NCBI GenBank assembly: GCA_949592205.1
Contig: CATIUR010000001.1
Coordinates: forward strand, 67,594,059-67,658,058
Reading direction: 5' to 3'
DNA from: Helichrysum umbraculigerum
Taxonomy: Eukaryota; Streptophyta; Magnoliopsida; Asterales; Asteraceae
Length of the DNA: 64,000 nucleotides
Position 1 is the stretch's first letter, and every line of letters starts with the position of its first letter. This document shows, piece by piece, positions 1-9,903 of this stretch. The notes below the pieces were generated by a model. That model saw only the letters and a program-made list of their open reading frames with translations. It searched no databases and was not told the DNA's origin. The position numbers were made by a program, and so were the translations under genes.

Positions 1-605
1 AAAATTGCTTATGTGCTTATATGCTACTGATTTTATGAATGATTTCATACCATGATTGCGAACTATCTGTGAATACTTGTATGTTTATGTGTGGTCATAG
101 GACCTTCCTACAAACTGTGGTGAACGACCTTATTTGACTTACTTGTCAACCATTTTACTAAATGAATGTGGTTTAACAAACCACTTGTTAAACATAAACC
201 TGTGAATTCACTCAACAAATTTTTGTTGACTTTTTACTATGTTTTTCAGGTAACTAGCAGCACTAGTAAGTTTGCATACACATGGAGTTAGGCGACCCAC
301 AATGAACTAGGATGCCACATTTTGGGACAAAACAAGATTTTATTCGTATAATTGATTTAAATTTATTGTACTTATGAGATTACTTTTTGAGACAATGTAT
401 TTTATGACATCATTCTACGACTTCGCTAAGTCGTAAATATTTTATAACAATTATATATTTAAATTGGCATCTTAATTTACTGTTCAGCAATAATCATAAG
501 CTCTGATCTGGCATGATGTTCAACGTTAACGTCAGCACCCCCGCTTACTCTAATGCTTTCGCTAATCGCGCGTTGACCGCGCTGACCGAAATTGGGGGTG
601 TGACA
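1..605 (+). mobile_element. Element H: end of the 3' LTR of a Ty3/gypsy element
   Basis: This is the last part of an LTR whose start lies left of the window. It ends in GGGGGTGTGACA, the same end as the LTRs of element F, and shares blocks with them in the same order: CCTGTGAATTCACTCAAC, TATGTTTTTCAG, an 8-bp hairpin at 416-435 and AACGTCAGCACCCCCGC. No primer-binding site follows the end at 605, so this is a 3' LTR of a plus-oriented element, not a 5' LTR. What follows is the interrupted reading frame of ORF G. The TSD cannot be checked because the other end is outside the window. Confidence 0.8.
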
Positions 606-1766
606 ATCTGGTTGCTGATTCACCTTTGGAAGAGTAAAATTATAGGATCGATGTTGCTGATCCTTATCAGATGAGGATGTAGATGTGTCCATAGGCTGGG
701 CTTCCTCAACATCATCAGCTTGTGTTTTAGCTGATGGATCATTAGAAACAGAGATAGCAACCTGTATCTCTCCCTGTGACTGGGAAGAGACATTGTCAGT
801 TGGTGCAGTGAAAGATGAGAGTTGGCCCGGGTCTGTAGCTAGTGATGTCACATCAGCGATGGGTGTGTTATCACCCACTGATGTCACTTGCCCTTTGACT
901 AAAACACTATCCTTTTGTGAGGATAATGAGTGGCTGATAGGTTGACTCGATAAGAGGGTGTGGGTTGCACCCGAATCACTACTAACAATGGGTTGAGCCA
1001 TTGTAGTTGTCTGTAGGTTTCCCTTTTTAGAGTCACTGGACTTTTGTGAGTCCAGTGAAGCAGTTTTAGGCTCAGGTTGATCAAGAGTGCCCACAGGGAC
1101 TGAACGTTCAGTCACTGTTTCACTCTTGGCGTCCTTAGACGTCTTTGACTGACTCTGTCCCTGATCCTTTAATGTCAGGGACTTTAAATTGATTTTCTTC
1201 AGAGCAGTTGGTGGTTTTTGTTTTGGTGGTTGATCAGCAGTAGTCACTGGAGGTGTGATCAGTGACGTGATCGATGGGGGGGCATAACTAGACGGATGTA
1301 CAGCTCGTAAAGGCTGGGGTGCAAGTATCCCCTTTGGTTTCATGAAATCAGGGAGAAGCACAGTTGCAGCTTTACTAAAAATTTGTTTCCCTATCAGAGT
1401 GGGTTCAAAACCTTTAAAAGAAACCCTATCATAGGCTTTGAACTGATCTTTAAAAACCAGTGAGAGAAACCCAGGATAGGAAACATATTTTGCTCTGGTA
1501 GTTTCACTGATTCTAAAAACAATATCATCAAAAATCACACTTGCATAGTCAACTTTTAGGGAGTTGACTAGTGACCAGCTTAATTGTGCTTCTAGGGAGT
1601 TGAATTGATCATAACTCCCTGTTTTTGTGCCCAGAGACTGAATAAAGTTTGAAAATAGGGCATTCCACACACCATCCATTTTAGATTTATGAACAGTAGA
1701 GTACTTACGATTTCCACTGCTATCTGTAGTGTATTTGCAGTTAATCCCAGTGAGATTCACTATGCC
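606..1766 (-). pseudogene. ORF G: retroelement-type accessory ORF, truncated at both ends
   Basis: This is an open frame of about 385 codons on the minus strand. It runs from the edge of the C LTR at 1766 to the edge of the H LTR at 606, and both real ends are missing: the apparent start and stop codons lie inside the flanking LTRs. The first 140 residues are folded-looking, with hydrophobic helices around MDGVWNALFSNF, LSWSLVNSLKVDYASVIFDD and YPGFLSLVF. The rest is Ser/Thr/Pro/Gln-rich low complexity. The pattern of a helical domain with 'xDYAxVIFDD' and 'YPxFLSL' is one I associate with extra ORFs in large plant retroelements, but this is recall, not a search. Function is unknown. It is the oldest layer in the nest. 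Confidence 0.45.
1762..1766. repeat. Candidate left TSD of element C (ATGCC)
   Basis: These five bases lie immediately outside the left LTR end of C, which starts TGATCGCACC at 1767. The partner copy is expected beyond the right edge of the window, so this is inferred from the LTR boundary only. Confidence 0.4.
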
Positions 1767-3390
1767 TGATCGCACCCCGAACGGTCGGTTCAGGAATCGC
1801 TTCCTGTCATCGTCGGACCTCACGCTCGAGGCGGGTGATCAGAGGGTTTTAAATTTATATTTTGCTGGGAAGCCTAAGTTTTATTACTACCTACTGCTCT
1901 AAGGGTATTAGGGTAGTAAGCGGTAAGTCTGACTCAGGTGTCGTTCTTAAAATTGGAGCAAATCGAAATGAATTAAATACCTCAGAGAATAGTTGCTAAT
2001 AGGATGGGTTTAATAGAGCAGGTAGGGTTTTTGTTTTGGTATTTTCTAATTTAACTAAAATGCAGGAAAGTAAATACTACACTACGGATAGGGTAAGCAG
2101 ATAGATAGAGTTGTGATTGCTGAAGTTTCAATATTCAGGTTTCGGGATGATGTTCATTATAAAAGATGATTGGAGACTTGCCTTAAATAAATCAACAGAG
2201 GTTTGGTGTAAACACTAGCACCCTACGATTTAAAGTGGAAACCCTAAGTCGTATGTCACTGACTACTAGGCTATCATGATTCTGATCAGATCAGACTGCT
2301 CAACCCCCAACACTGTCCGATGAGGACAAGTGACCCTTCTTGGGATTAACCCTGGGTGCATGAATAAGGTAACATACCGATATTTAATTTCTGACCATTC
2401 TTAACACCTAGTTCTAATTGATTTTATTAAGGTTTGTACTAATTGCTTGCTATTGTACGTTAAACTGTCGGTTATGTTGGATAAGGGGGTTTAAGCATCT
2501 TACACTACAACTGAATGTTTGCTTTCTTTTCCAGATCCCTTAAACTTAGTTGAGGAGCACAAGTACTTCCGTCAAGGTGTAGACCCTCCTTTGCGATCAA
2601 ACGTTCATCCCTAGGTTTGTTTCACGGTGTATACTACGTTTTTCAGCAGTCCCACAACTTTGTATATACCTAGACCATGTTCAGGAAGGGTGACTTCCAG
2701 GTATCCACGGTGTCATATGCTTACGACCGGTCCGTAGCTTCCACACATTTGTACTCCACCAGAGGTGTTTCCAGCGCTATACTAAGTACTGGGCCGTTTT
2801 ACAACATGTCCACAGCTTCAACAGTAACACAGATAACTATCTACCGATACTAGGGTTGATCAGGTCCTAATACTAAAGTAATAGCCACGTGAAAGCTTGG
2901 AAAGGGTGTATATGGTGGTTTAGATCTACCGCTTGAAAAGTTTAACCCGATACAAAACATAACAATTTCCAATCACATATTTAATTGAAGATTAATTTAA
3001 CATCATCTCTACTTCTAAATATCTACATTTCAACAAACACAATATTACACTACTCAATAAACATGGTAACAAATAAAGCACATACCATAATATTACGCAT
3101 GGATAATTCAGACATAATAACAGTATGAGGGAATAGATATCACCGGATAATAGAGCAGCGTAACAGAGAGAAAATAATTGCAATCCTTGAATACCAGCTT
3201 GAACAGCAATACTCCTTTATTACAATGATTATCCCTCCTCTAATCTACTAGCTACCCTCTAATTTCTCCTCTAACTCCTAAGAGTAGTGCTAGAGAGAGA
3301 AACTAGAGAGAGAAACTAACTAAGAAATGAAATTACAAGAGAAAGTGTGTTGTGAATGGATGGATGTTTGAATGAGGAGGTGATGGCCTC

Positions 3391-3399
3391 TATTTATAG
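3391..3399 (-). promoter_or_regulatory. TATA box of the C LTR
   Basis: The minus strand reads CTATAAATA. The same box is found at matching places in the A, B and D LTRs, each followed downstream by a purine/CT-rich leader. It is the likely core promoter of element C. Confidence 0.6.
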
Positions 3400-3477
3400 G
3401 CATACAAGATACGATTTTACACTTAACACCCTCGCACCAATTTAATACTGAAATACACCCCCTAGCTATGAAATTTG

Positions 3478-3690
3478 ACACCGTAAAGGGGGTATACCAC
3501 CCTAAATAGGGCGTATTCGGTAGCAAATAGGGCATATTCGGTAGCAAATAGGGCGTATTCGGCAGCGTAGAGGGGGTATACCACCCCTAGAAGGGGGTAT
3601 ACCACCCCATACAGGGGGTATACGGCCCTGTATAGGGGGTATACGGCCCCTGTAGGGGGGGTATACGGCCCCTAGAGGGTGGTATTCCCT
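3478..3690 (-). repeat. Promoter-proximal array of GGGGGTATACCRCCC-type units (C LTR)
   Basis: About nine imperfect units carry GTATAC or GTATTC cores flanked by G- and C-runs (GGGGGTATACCACCC, GGGCGTATTCGG, GGGGGTATACGGCCC). The array ends about 80 bp upstream of the TATA box in the direction of transcription. Units are quasi-palindromic. It is a candidate enhancer array or a tandem slippage product. Confidence 0.65.
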
Positions 3691-4059
3691 TGGTCCGTGG
3701 TCTTGTGTGCTGGATCGTAAGTCTTGTGTGCTGGATCGTACTCGTTTGGCTCTAACTTCTTCGTTCTTGATCCGTTTTCAGCGTTCTTTATGTCCACGCG
3801 TTCATATTCTCCAGACCTACATTTTAAGATATTTATTAAGTCCCAGATCGGAGTTTTACGATAAAATAGCGTGTCGAACGAATTATGCCTATTTAAGTGT
3901 ATTTTTCGTCCATTTACCGTCGTTTTTGAAATATTTATAAAGTTAAGACCTTTTTAACAAAATGTGGTAAATGTGAACTTTATTGGCATGTTTTTGTTAA
4001 TTAAGTGCTAAATATGAGATAAAAGATGCGTGTAAAATATGACTTTTTACGTCAAATCA

Positions 4060-4736
4060 AATATCCCACACTTAGACTTTGCTTGTCCTCAAGCAAACCG
4101 TATCTCATTTTGCTCCAGGTTTTTAGAGAAGATAGACCATTTGACGAGAACAAATATTTCCTAAGGACATCAGCTCCTCAAAATAAGTAAATCATTTCAA
4201 AAAGTAAGTATCAGTAGAATAAGAGATCTTAAAACTGAACTGGTTGTCCCTTTAGCATACTTTTGCAACTCTCGAGATATAGAAGTACATGACTGGGCGA
4301 TCCTCACAGGTGGTTACTCAATTCACTCAAGAAGTGTATCGGGTTTCCTATCATTCTAAATAAACGAAATCGTTCAAAGCCAGTCATGCAGCACTTATCA
4401 TCATAGGCTTGGTCGAGAATCGCATCTCCACCACTCCAAATGAGGACGGTGCTAATTATCCCAAGGCATTTTTGTTGGGTTGTTATGTTTGGGTGAGGGT
4501 TAAATGGGTATGGAAAAGGGTCATTTTTAAAGTTTAAAAAGGGTTACGCTTATCTCAGGAATTTTCAAACTTTATGAAAAACTTTATTTAGATATTCTTT
4601 TTAATGAAAACGGAAACGGATAACGGAAAGGAGGAAGATAACTATTTTGACTTCTATCTTCTAGAAAACACTTGGAGGATTTATATTTTTCAAAGATCAG
4701 AGTTTTCGGAAGATTTTGAAGCACTTAGCTTTATTT

Positions 4737-4805
<69 letters not shown>

Positions 4806-6269
4806 GCTTAGAATTTCTTTACCAAGGAATTTCTAAGGAATTTTATTTTCTTACTACCTTTTTGAGATCCTTTCATATTTTTCATTCTTCACACTTTTTA
4901 TCATTTCGAATTTTACTTGGTGCCAATTTTTCGCACCGCTAGATTCTCGATCTTTTGAGATTTGATTTCTGAAACGCACACGAGAAGTTTTGAGTAAAAT
5001 ACGAATTTTGTGATTTTTGGAGTGAAAGCAAAAAGAATATCTAAATAGCATTTTTCAAAAATTTAAAAATTCTAAAATAAGGTTTTGGTGGGTAGGGAAC
5101 GGAATGGGTTTTAAAATATTTGGGTTTTTAAGAAATGAAAAGGTTAAGGCTCAACATGGTGTACTAAGCGGATCATCGATACTAAAATTGAGTATTGGAG
5201 GGTTAGGCTTTAAGAGATATGAGAAAAATGGGTTTGATCCTAATAAATGCCAAGATCCTCTAATTGCACCTATACCGCGTACGGTACTCTTTGGTATGGT
5301 CTCGAAGCGTATACCAGGAACAAGTTCTAATTCTAAGACACATGCATCGGCACACACACAGAAATGAATGGTGAAGCATTAAAAATGAATGCTTATTAAA
5401 GGCTCAAGTTCCTCACACAACAATATAGGGTGTATATGCCAAGTCATGTGATGCTTCGAAGATGACCATTTCATTTTCAAGGGATTCTTATTCTGCCTTA
5501 TCGTACTTTCCAAAGTAATTTATTTATTCTGAAAAAATGATTATCCTTAAAAAGTATTATTCTTACCAAAAGATCAAAGAATTTTCAAAAGTTGACTGAT
5601 AAATCAGTCGAGTTTTCTAAAAGATTTTGAAAAATTTGAGCAGAAAACGAGTTACAAGTTATCTTTAGAGGACAAAAGGTCAGAAAACTTTACGGTACAA
5701 CATACCGTGTATCCCACACTTAAAGGAACATTGTCCCTAATGTTCACTACTAAGGCGTAGATCTTTTGGGGGATTCCACACTTAGAGTTTGATTATAGGA
5801 AATGCTCACTTTATTGTGTTTTTAAGATGGTGGAATTAAAAATCCCACACTTAGAGATTAGGCATAAAGGATATGATATGAATATTTCGGGAAGACAACG
5901 AAAAGAACGAAAAACTCCCCTCATGGATTCACGAGATGAAAATGATTTGGCTGAAGAAGATGTATTGGCTTGCTAGAGAATCCAGCATGCTTCCGTCTAA
6001 GAACAGCCGTCTGTTTTAGTGTGCGTCATCCAGTCGTGAATCGTTCCCATCATTCTCAACAATCAATTCAACCACATTTTATTCTACTAAAATAAACAAA
6101 GAAAACGTAAGCATAATAATAAAGATAGATAGATAGATCACCCAGCTGAGTAGCAAGCTGGATGGATGGTTCCAAAAAGTAAACAAGTTCACAAATCATC
6201 CCAAATAGTTAGTGTTAATACAGACCAATAGTAATGATAATGATAAAGTACTGGAGATGAAAAATAAGT
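4060..6269 (-). other. Element C 3' untranslated region
   Basis: There is no supported gene in 2.2 kb. It contains several CTAAGTGTGGGAT blocks on the minus strand (near 4068, 5712, 5776 and 5846) and the block GAACATTAGGGACAATGTTCC near 5730. It also holds a hairpin at 5374-5394 and a long-range stem pairing 4288-4298 with 4379-4389. All of these recur in the 3' regions of A, B or D. Short ORFs here are not conserved as protein. Confidence 0.6.
4739..4802. repeat. (AT)n microsatellite
   Basis: An uninterrupted AT dinucleotide run of about 32 units lies in the C 3' untranslated region. It is absent from the matching place in B and D, so it expanded after the families split. Confidence 0.95.
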
Positions 6270-7960
6270 CTAAGGACGAGGAGACCCCTGATCAGTCACA
6301 CGAGGATCAACAACAGAAGTTGACGGGGGCATGCCAGCAGCAGAGTGCTCCCCGCTAGCAGCTATCCCAGAGACAGACTCTGATATAATAACTCTTTGCT
6401 GTCGGAGGATGGCCTGCATAACATGGATAGGCAAGTCCTCTGTGCTGTCGAATCCCCACTCCCGTAAATACTGCTGTGTCATGTGTGTCTCCTCAAGTAA
6501 TATCTGGTATCCTCTCCTGATGTCGCTCTCATTTGGGATCTCAGAGTCAGGGATAGGCTCGAGGTTGGACATCCAAGAGAGTCCTGAGAGTGTGATGCCC
6601 TGAGCACTAGTGGTGATCATAGCTGGCCGATAGACATGTGGGTCATCAGGTCTCGGGATCTCATACGTCGGAGATAAGACATGGGTAGCTGGGGGTGGCT
6701 GTCGTGAAGTGGATGGAGCAGCTGAGGTGTGTACAGAGTATACTGGCTCGTGGTGAGATGTGGTGGGCATGGTGTATGGTGGAATAGTGGTGGTGACTGG
6801 TGGAATGGGAAAGACTGCTGGTGGTGTCTCACATCTGCACATCAGTGGCTCTGGTATCGGCAATCCAAACTTACGTGCTACATTGATATCATGAGCAGGT
6901 CTAACCTGAAGTGCATGAAAGGTCCAATACTGAGAAAGTGGAGTCACTGGTGTAGTCCAGTCAACAACACTCTGAACCCTAGATGTAGAGCCAGCTGCCC
7001 TAGTATCAACCTGTGGCGCTCTAACATCACTGTCATCATCCTGTATCTCAATCGGCTCATCATCCTCAACATCCATGTCTCTCTTACTTCCCTTCCTCTT
7101 CAGAACACAACCAGGAATGGCCTCTTTGGTAGCTTTCCAGAATGCCTGCGCGCTCGAATCAGTAGTGATCAACCAGATGGTCCGAAAATAATCCAAGTCG
7201 AACGGCAGGGATCTAACATAAGTTGAGCTGGTATACTCACTCATGTGACCCTCTGTGAGCAAACCCATACGGCTACAAATCCTAGTAATGAAAGCTCCCA
7301 TGTAGATATACTTTGTCATCTCAAATTTCGTCTCTTTCTGAATCCTCTCAGCTACTAAGAAGGCCACATTCACATTCTTCTTCTTGATCATGGCATTCAT
7401 CACAAAGAGATCATCAGCTCCTACAGCTCCTCCTGTTTCTTTCTTCCCATGTAGTGATACAGCTAGTAGCTTGTGCAGAAGTCGATGCTCAACTTTGAAA
7501 AACGCGGAGGCTTTCACATTTGAATGAAAACTAGTACCCGTTAGATTATCCCAAATCAGCCCATGATCTTCATTACTCGAAATACCCCGTGAAATATCGA
7601 AGAATAATTGAGTATGTGTCTGCTCCTCAGTGTAGAAACCAAGATTTACCGCTAGCTCAGCCAAAGACACATGCTGCTTCACCCCTCTGTAATTGAAACT
7701 AATCAACCGCTTGTCTGTAACATTGCTGATGCAGGGGTTGAACTCATAGGTCAACATGAACTCAATAACTAGCTCTCGATAAATGTCTTCATTGAGGGCG
7801 AACATTTGGTACCAAGCATTCATTTTCTCATGATTGATCTTAAACTTCACTAAAATTTTCAACTCTCTCTTATAACCAATCGCCTTTACATCTCTCCAAA
7901 CGATAAATCTGTTTTTACCAAGTGGTCGGCTCATCCAATCCCTAATCAATTTCTTCTTTT
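6270..7960 (-). CDS. Athila ORF1-like protein of element C, main part of exon 2
   Basis: This is a long open frame on the minus strand. Its first 19 codons lie at 55047-54990 beyond element B; removing B and one TSD copy leaves the frame open, giving a protein of about 580 aa. The N-terminal half matches the A copy in pattern: basic start (KKKK), W-D-K/R motif, 'KAIGYKRELK', 'EDIYRELVIEFMLTYEF', 'SLAELAVNLGFY' and 'KLLAVSLHGKK'. This resembles the plant ATHILA ORF1 family (Pfam PF03078 by recall). The middle is acidic and the C-terminal half is Pro/Thr/Ser-rich. The role is unknown; the gene sits where Athila elements carry their extra or env-like gene. It has no internal stop, unlike the A copy. 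The apparent in-frame start near 7979 is a TTG inside the B LTR and is not real. Confidence 0.7.
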
Positions 7961-7965
7961 TGGCG
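7961..7965. repeat. Left TSD of element B (TGGCG)
   Basis: TGGCG abuts the left end of B and is repeated exactly at 54990-54994 after the right end. This fixes B as one insertion event into the ORF1-like exon of C. Confidence 0.93.
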
Positions 7966-9587
7966 TGATGCGCCGCCAACGGTCAATCAGGTTTTACCCT
8001 GTCGTTGGACCGTCCGTCAGCGGCGGCACCAGTGGGTTTTAATATTTATAAATGCGGGGCCAAAGTTTTACTAGTGCTATGTGGCCTAAGGGTTGTATAG
8101 CAGCGAGTATGACCTAGGGTCGTTCTTCAAAACCAACTATATTGTGGATCTGAGTAGCCTAGGATGTCCGTTTCTAATTAGTGAGGGAGTTTTAAAATAG
8201 TTGGGAGTGGTTTGGTTTTGTTTTTATGATTAAACTAATAAGCAATAATAAAAAGCAGATAAAATAAACGGAATAGCCGTCAGGATAGAGGGGGTGTTTG
8301 TTGTGAGTTCGTTAGCCGGACGTTGGGATGATGTTTAGTTCAGGATATGAAAATGTCTCTAAAGATTTGTATTTTATTTGTTTTAAGTATATGTGGGATA
8401 AGCACTAGCTCCCTACTGATTGATTTCTCAATTAGTATGTCACTGAAAAACTAGGCTATCGTGATTCTGATCGGAGTAGGTTGCCCAGCCCACAACACTG
8501 TCCTGTTACGGCACAGTGACCCTTTTTGGATTAGATATCCCGGGTGCATGAATAAGGCAGCAAACTAACTCGATGTCCGACCGTTCTTAACCCCACAGGG
8601 ATACTCAATTGAATAAAACATTTAAGTATAAGACTTGATTTGGTGCTTGATTACTTTCTATCGATGGGTTTGTAAAGTCCAGAGGTTGAAATAACCAGTG
8701 ATTTACAAAGTAGAGTAACAGTATTCACGTTGCTCTATAATGGTTACTCTGGACTTATAATGTAAGTTTGTATTTGAGTTCAGAAATTATCCATCTATGA
8801 TATAAACCAGCCCTTACTTTTAAGTCCCAATAAATCCCTAGTTTATGTACTGTGTACACTACTTTGATCGAAAATGGTATTTCCACAGGTTTAAAACCAG
8901 ACCATGTTTATTTCAAACACAGATAATTAATTACCTTTACTTAAGGTTAGCTACGTCTTAATAAAAAGGTTTTAATCACGTTCATTGGTCGAAAGACGTT
9001 AGGTTAAATTGAGGTTTATAATCATAGATAGAAAGTTAATCAAAGCATCGAGTTTTCATTTATAAAATAGTTTGGGACATTATTCCACAACAGATTGTGC
9101 CCACGACTTTCATAGCTTCCACGTTCCGTACTCCACACATTCGTGATGTTTCCGGCGCTATACAAATGAAAGTCGTTTAACGTTACTTCCGTTGTTTCAT
9201 AATGACATCATCCCAACTAATACGGCTATCTACATCACAACAAACACGCAATATAACTACTCGCTAATCATGGCAAATCCTAAATCTAGCATAATCAAAA
9301 TAACAACAGCATGCATTTTAATTAATAAGATAAAGGATAGATATAACCGTGAAAAGAGCGTAGCTGAATATAACTTGAAAGTATACAGACAGAACTTCGA
9401 GTATGCTCCAAGCGATATTACAATATTACCCCTCTAGTAGCCCGGTTAAGTATTAACCGGAGACTAACTAGCCACTAACTACGAAAATAAAAATAAAAAC
9501 CTAATCTAGAGAGAGAGTAGTGAGAGAGTAGTGTTGGTGAAGAATGGATGAGGAGTTGTTGATGTTTGGAATGAGAAATGAAGCTTG

Positions 9588-9596
9588 TATTTATAG
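9588..9596 (-). promoter_or_regulatory. TATA box of the B 3' LTR
   Basis: The minus strand reads CTATAAATA. The array of CCGTATACGG palindromes begins about 100 bp upstream. The same box occurs in the intact LTR at 54363-54371. Confidence 0.6.
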
Positions 9597-9696
9597 AACT
9601 CGCACAGCCGTATCCGTAGACCGTATCCAAATCTTCAAATGCACAACCGTATCGCAAAGGCGAATAAAAATCAGATTTTTATCACCCAAACGCACG

Positions 9697-9890
9697 ATAC
9701 GGCTGAGCTAGGGTGAATACGGCTGAACTGGGCCGTATACGGCTGAGCATAGGGTGAATACGGCTGAACTGGGCCGTATACGGCTGTGCACAGGCCGTAT
9801 ATGGTCTGCACAGGCCGTATACGGTCTGTGTCCAGCCGTATACGGTCTGGTTCAGCCGTATATGATCTGTGTCCAGCCGTATTCGGTTCT
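9697..9890 (-). repeat. Array of GCCGTATACGGC palindromes (B 3' LTR)
   Basis: About ten close copies of CCGTATACGG or half-site variants (GAATACGGCTGA, GCCGTATTCGG) are spaced 15-25 bp apart. Most are perfect or near-perfect 10-12 bp palindromes. The array sits directly upstream of the TATA box in the transcription direction and is mirrored at 54472-54662. Confidence 0.75.
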
Positions 9891-9903
9891 TCGGTTCTTC
9901 ATT

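Larger units (their letters stand above)
1767..4059 (-). mobile_element. Element C 3' LTR
   Basis: This LTR of about 2.29 kb is read on the minus strand. It begins TGATTTGACGTAAAAAGTCA (at 4059) and ends at 1767 with ...GTGCGATCA. Its ends align with those of the B LTR (TGATGACACGCAAAAAGTCA ... GCGCATCA) and the D LTR. A TATA box lies at 3391-3399 with a repeat array just upstream. The internal side at 4060 is the ATCCCACACTTAG block, which on the minus strand reads CTAAGTGTGGGAT; this is the polypurine-tract-like sequence seen next to the LTR start in all these Athila-like elements. Confidence 0.8.
7966..9903 (-). mobile_element. Element B 3' LTR, lacking its first ~300 bp
   Basis: This is homologous, with roughly 30 differences by eye, to the right LTR from 52743 to about 54683. 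The homology stops abruptly at 9903, inside TTCGGTTCTTCATTT. The first ~305 bp of the LTR (54684-54989 in the right copy) and the adjacent end of the 3' region are missing, and 3'-region sequence follows directly. This is an internal deletion that occurred after insertion. Its outer end at 7966 has no PBS next to it, as expected for a 3' LTR. Confidence 0.88.

Noticed and set aside
7961..7979. Start of the ORF1-like protein at 7979
   Set aside because: That codon is TTG inside the B LTR; the true start of the exon is across element B at 55047.
9697..9890. CRISPR-like array
   Set aside because: Units are short palindromes with variable, very short spacing in a plant LTR; no spacer structure or cas gene.
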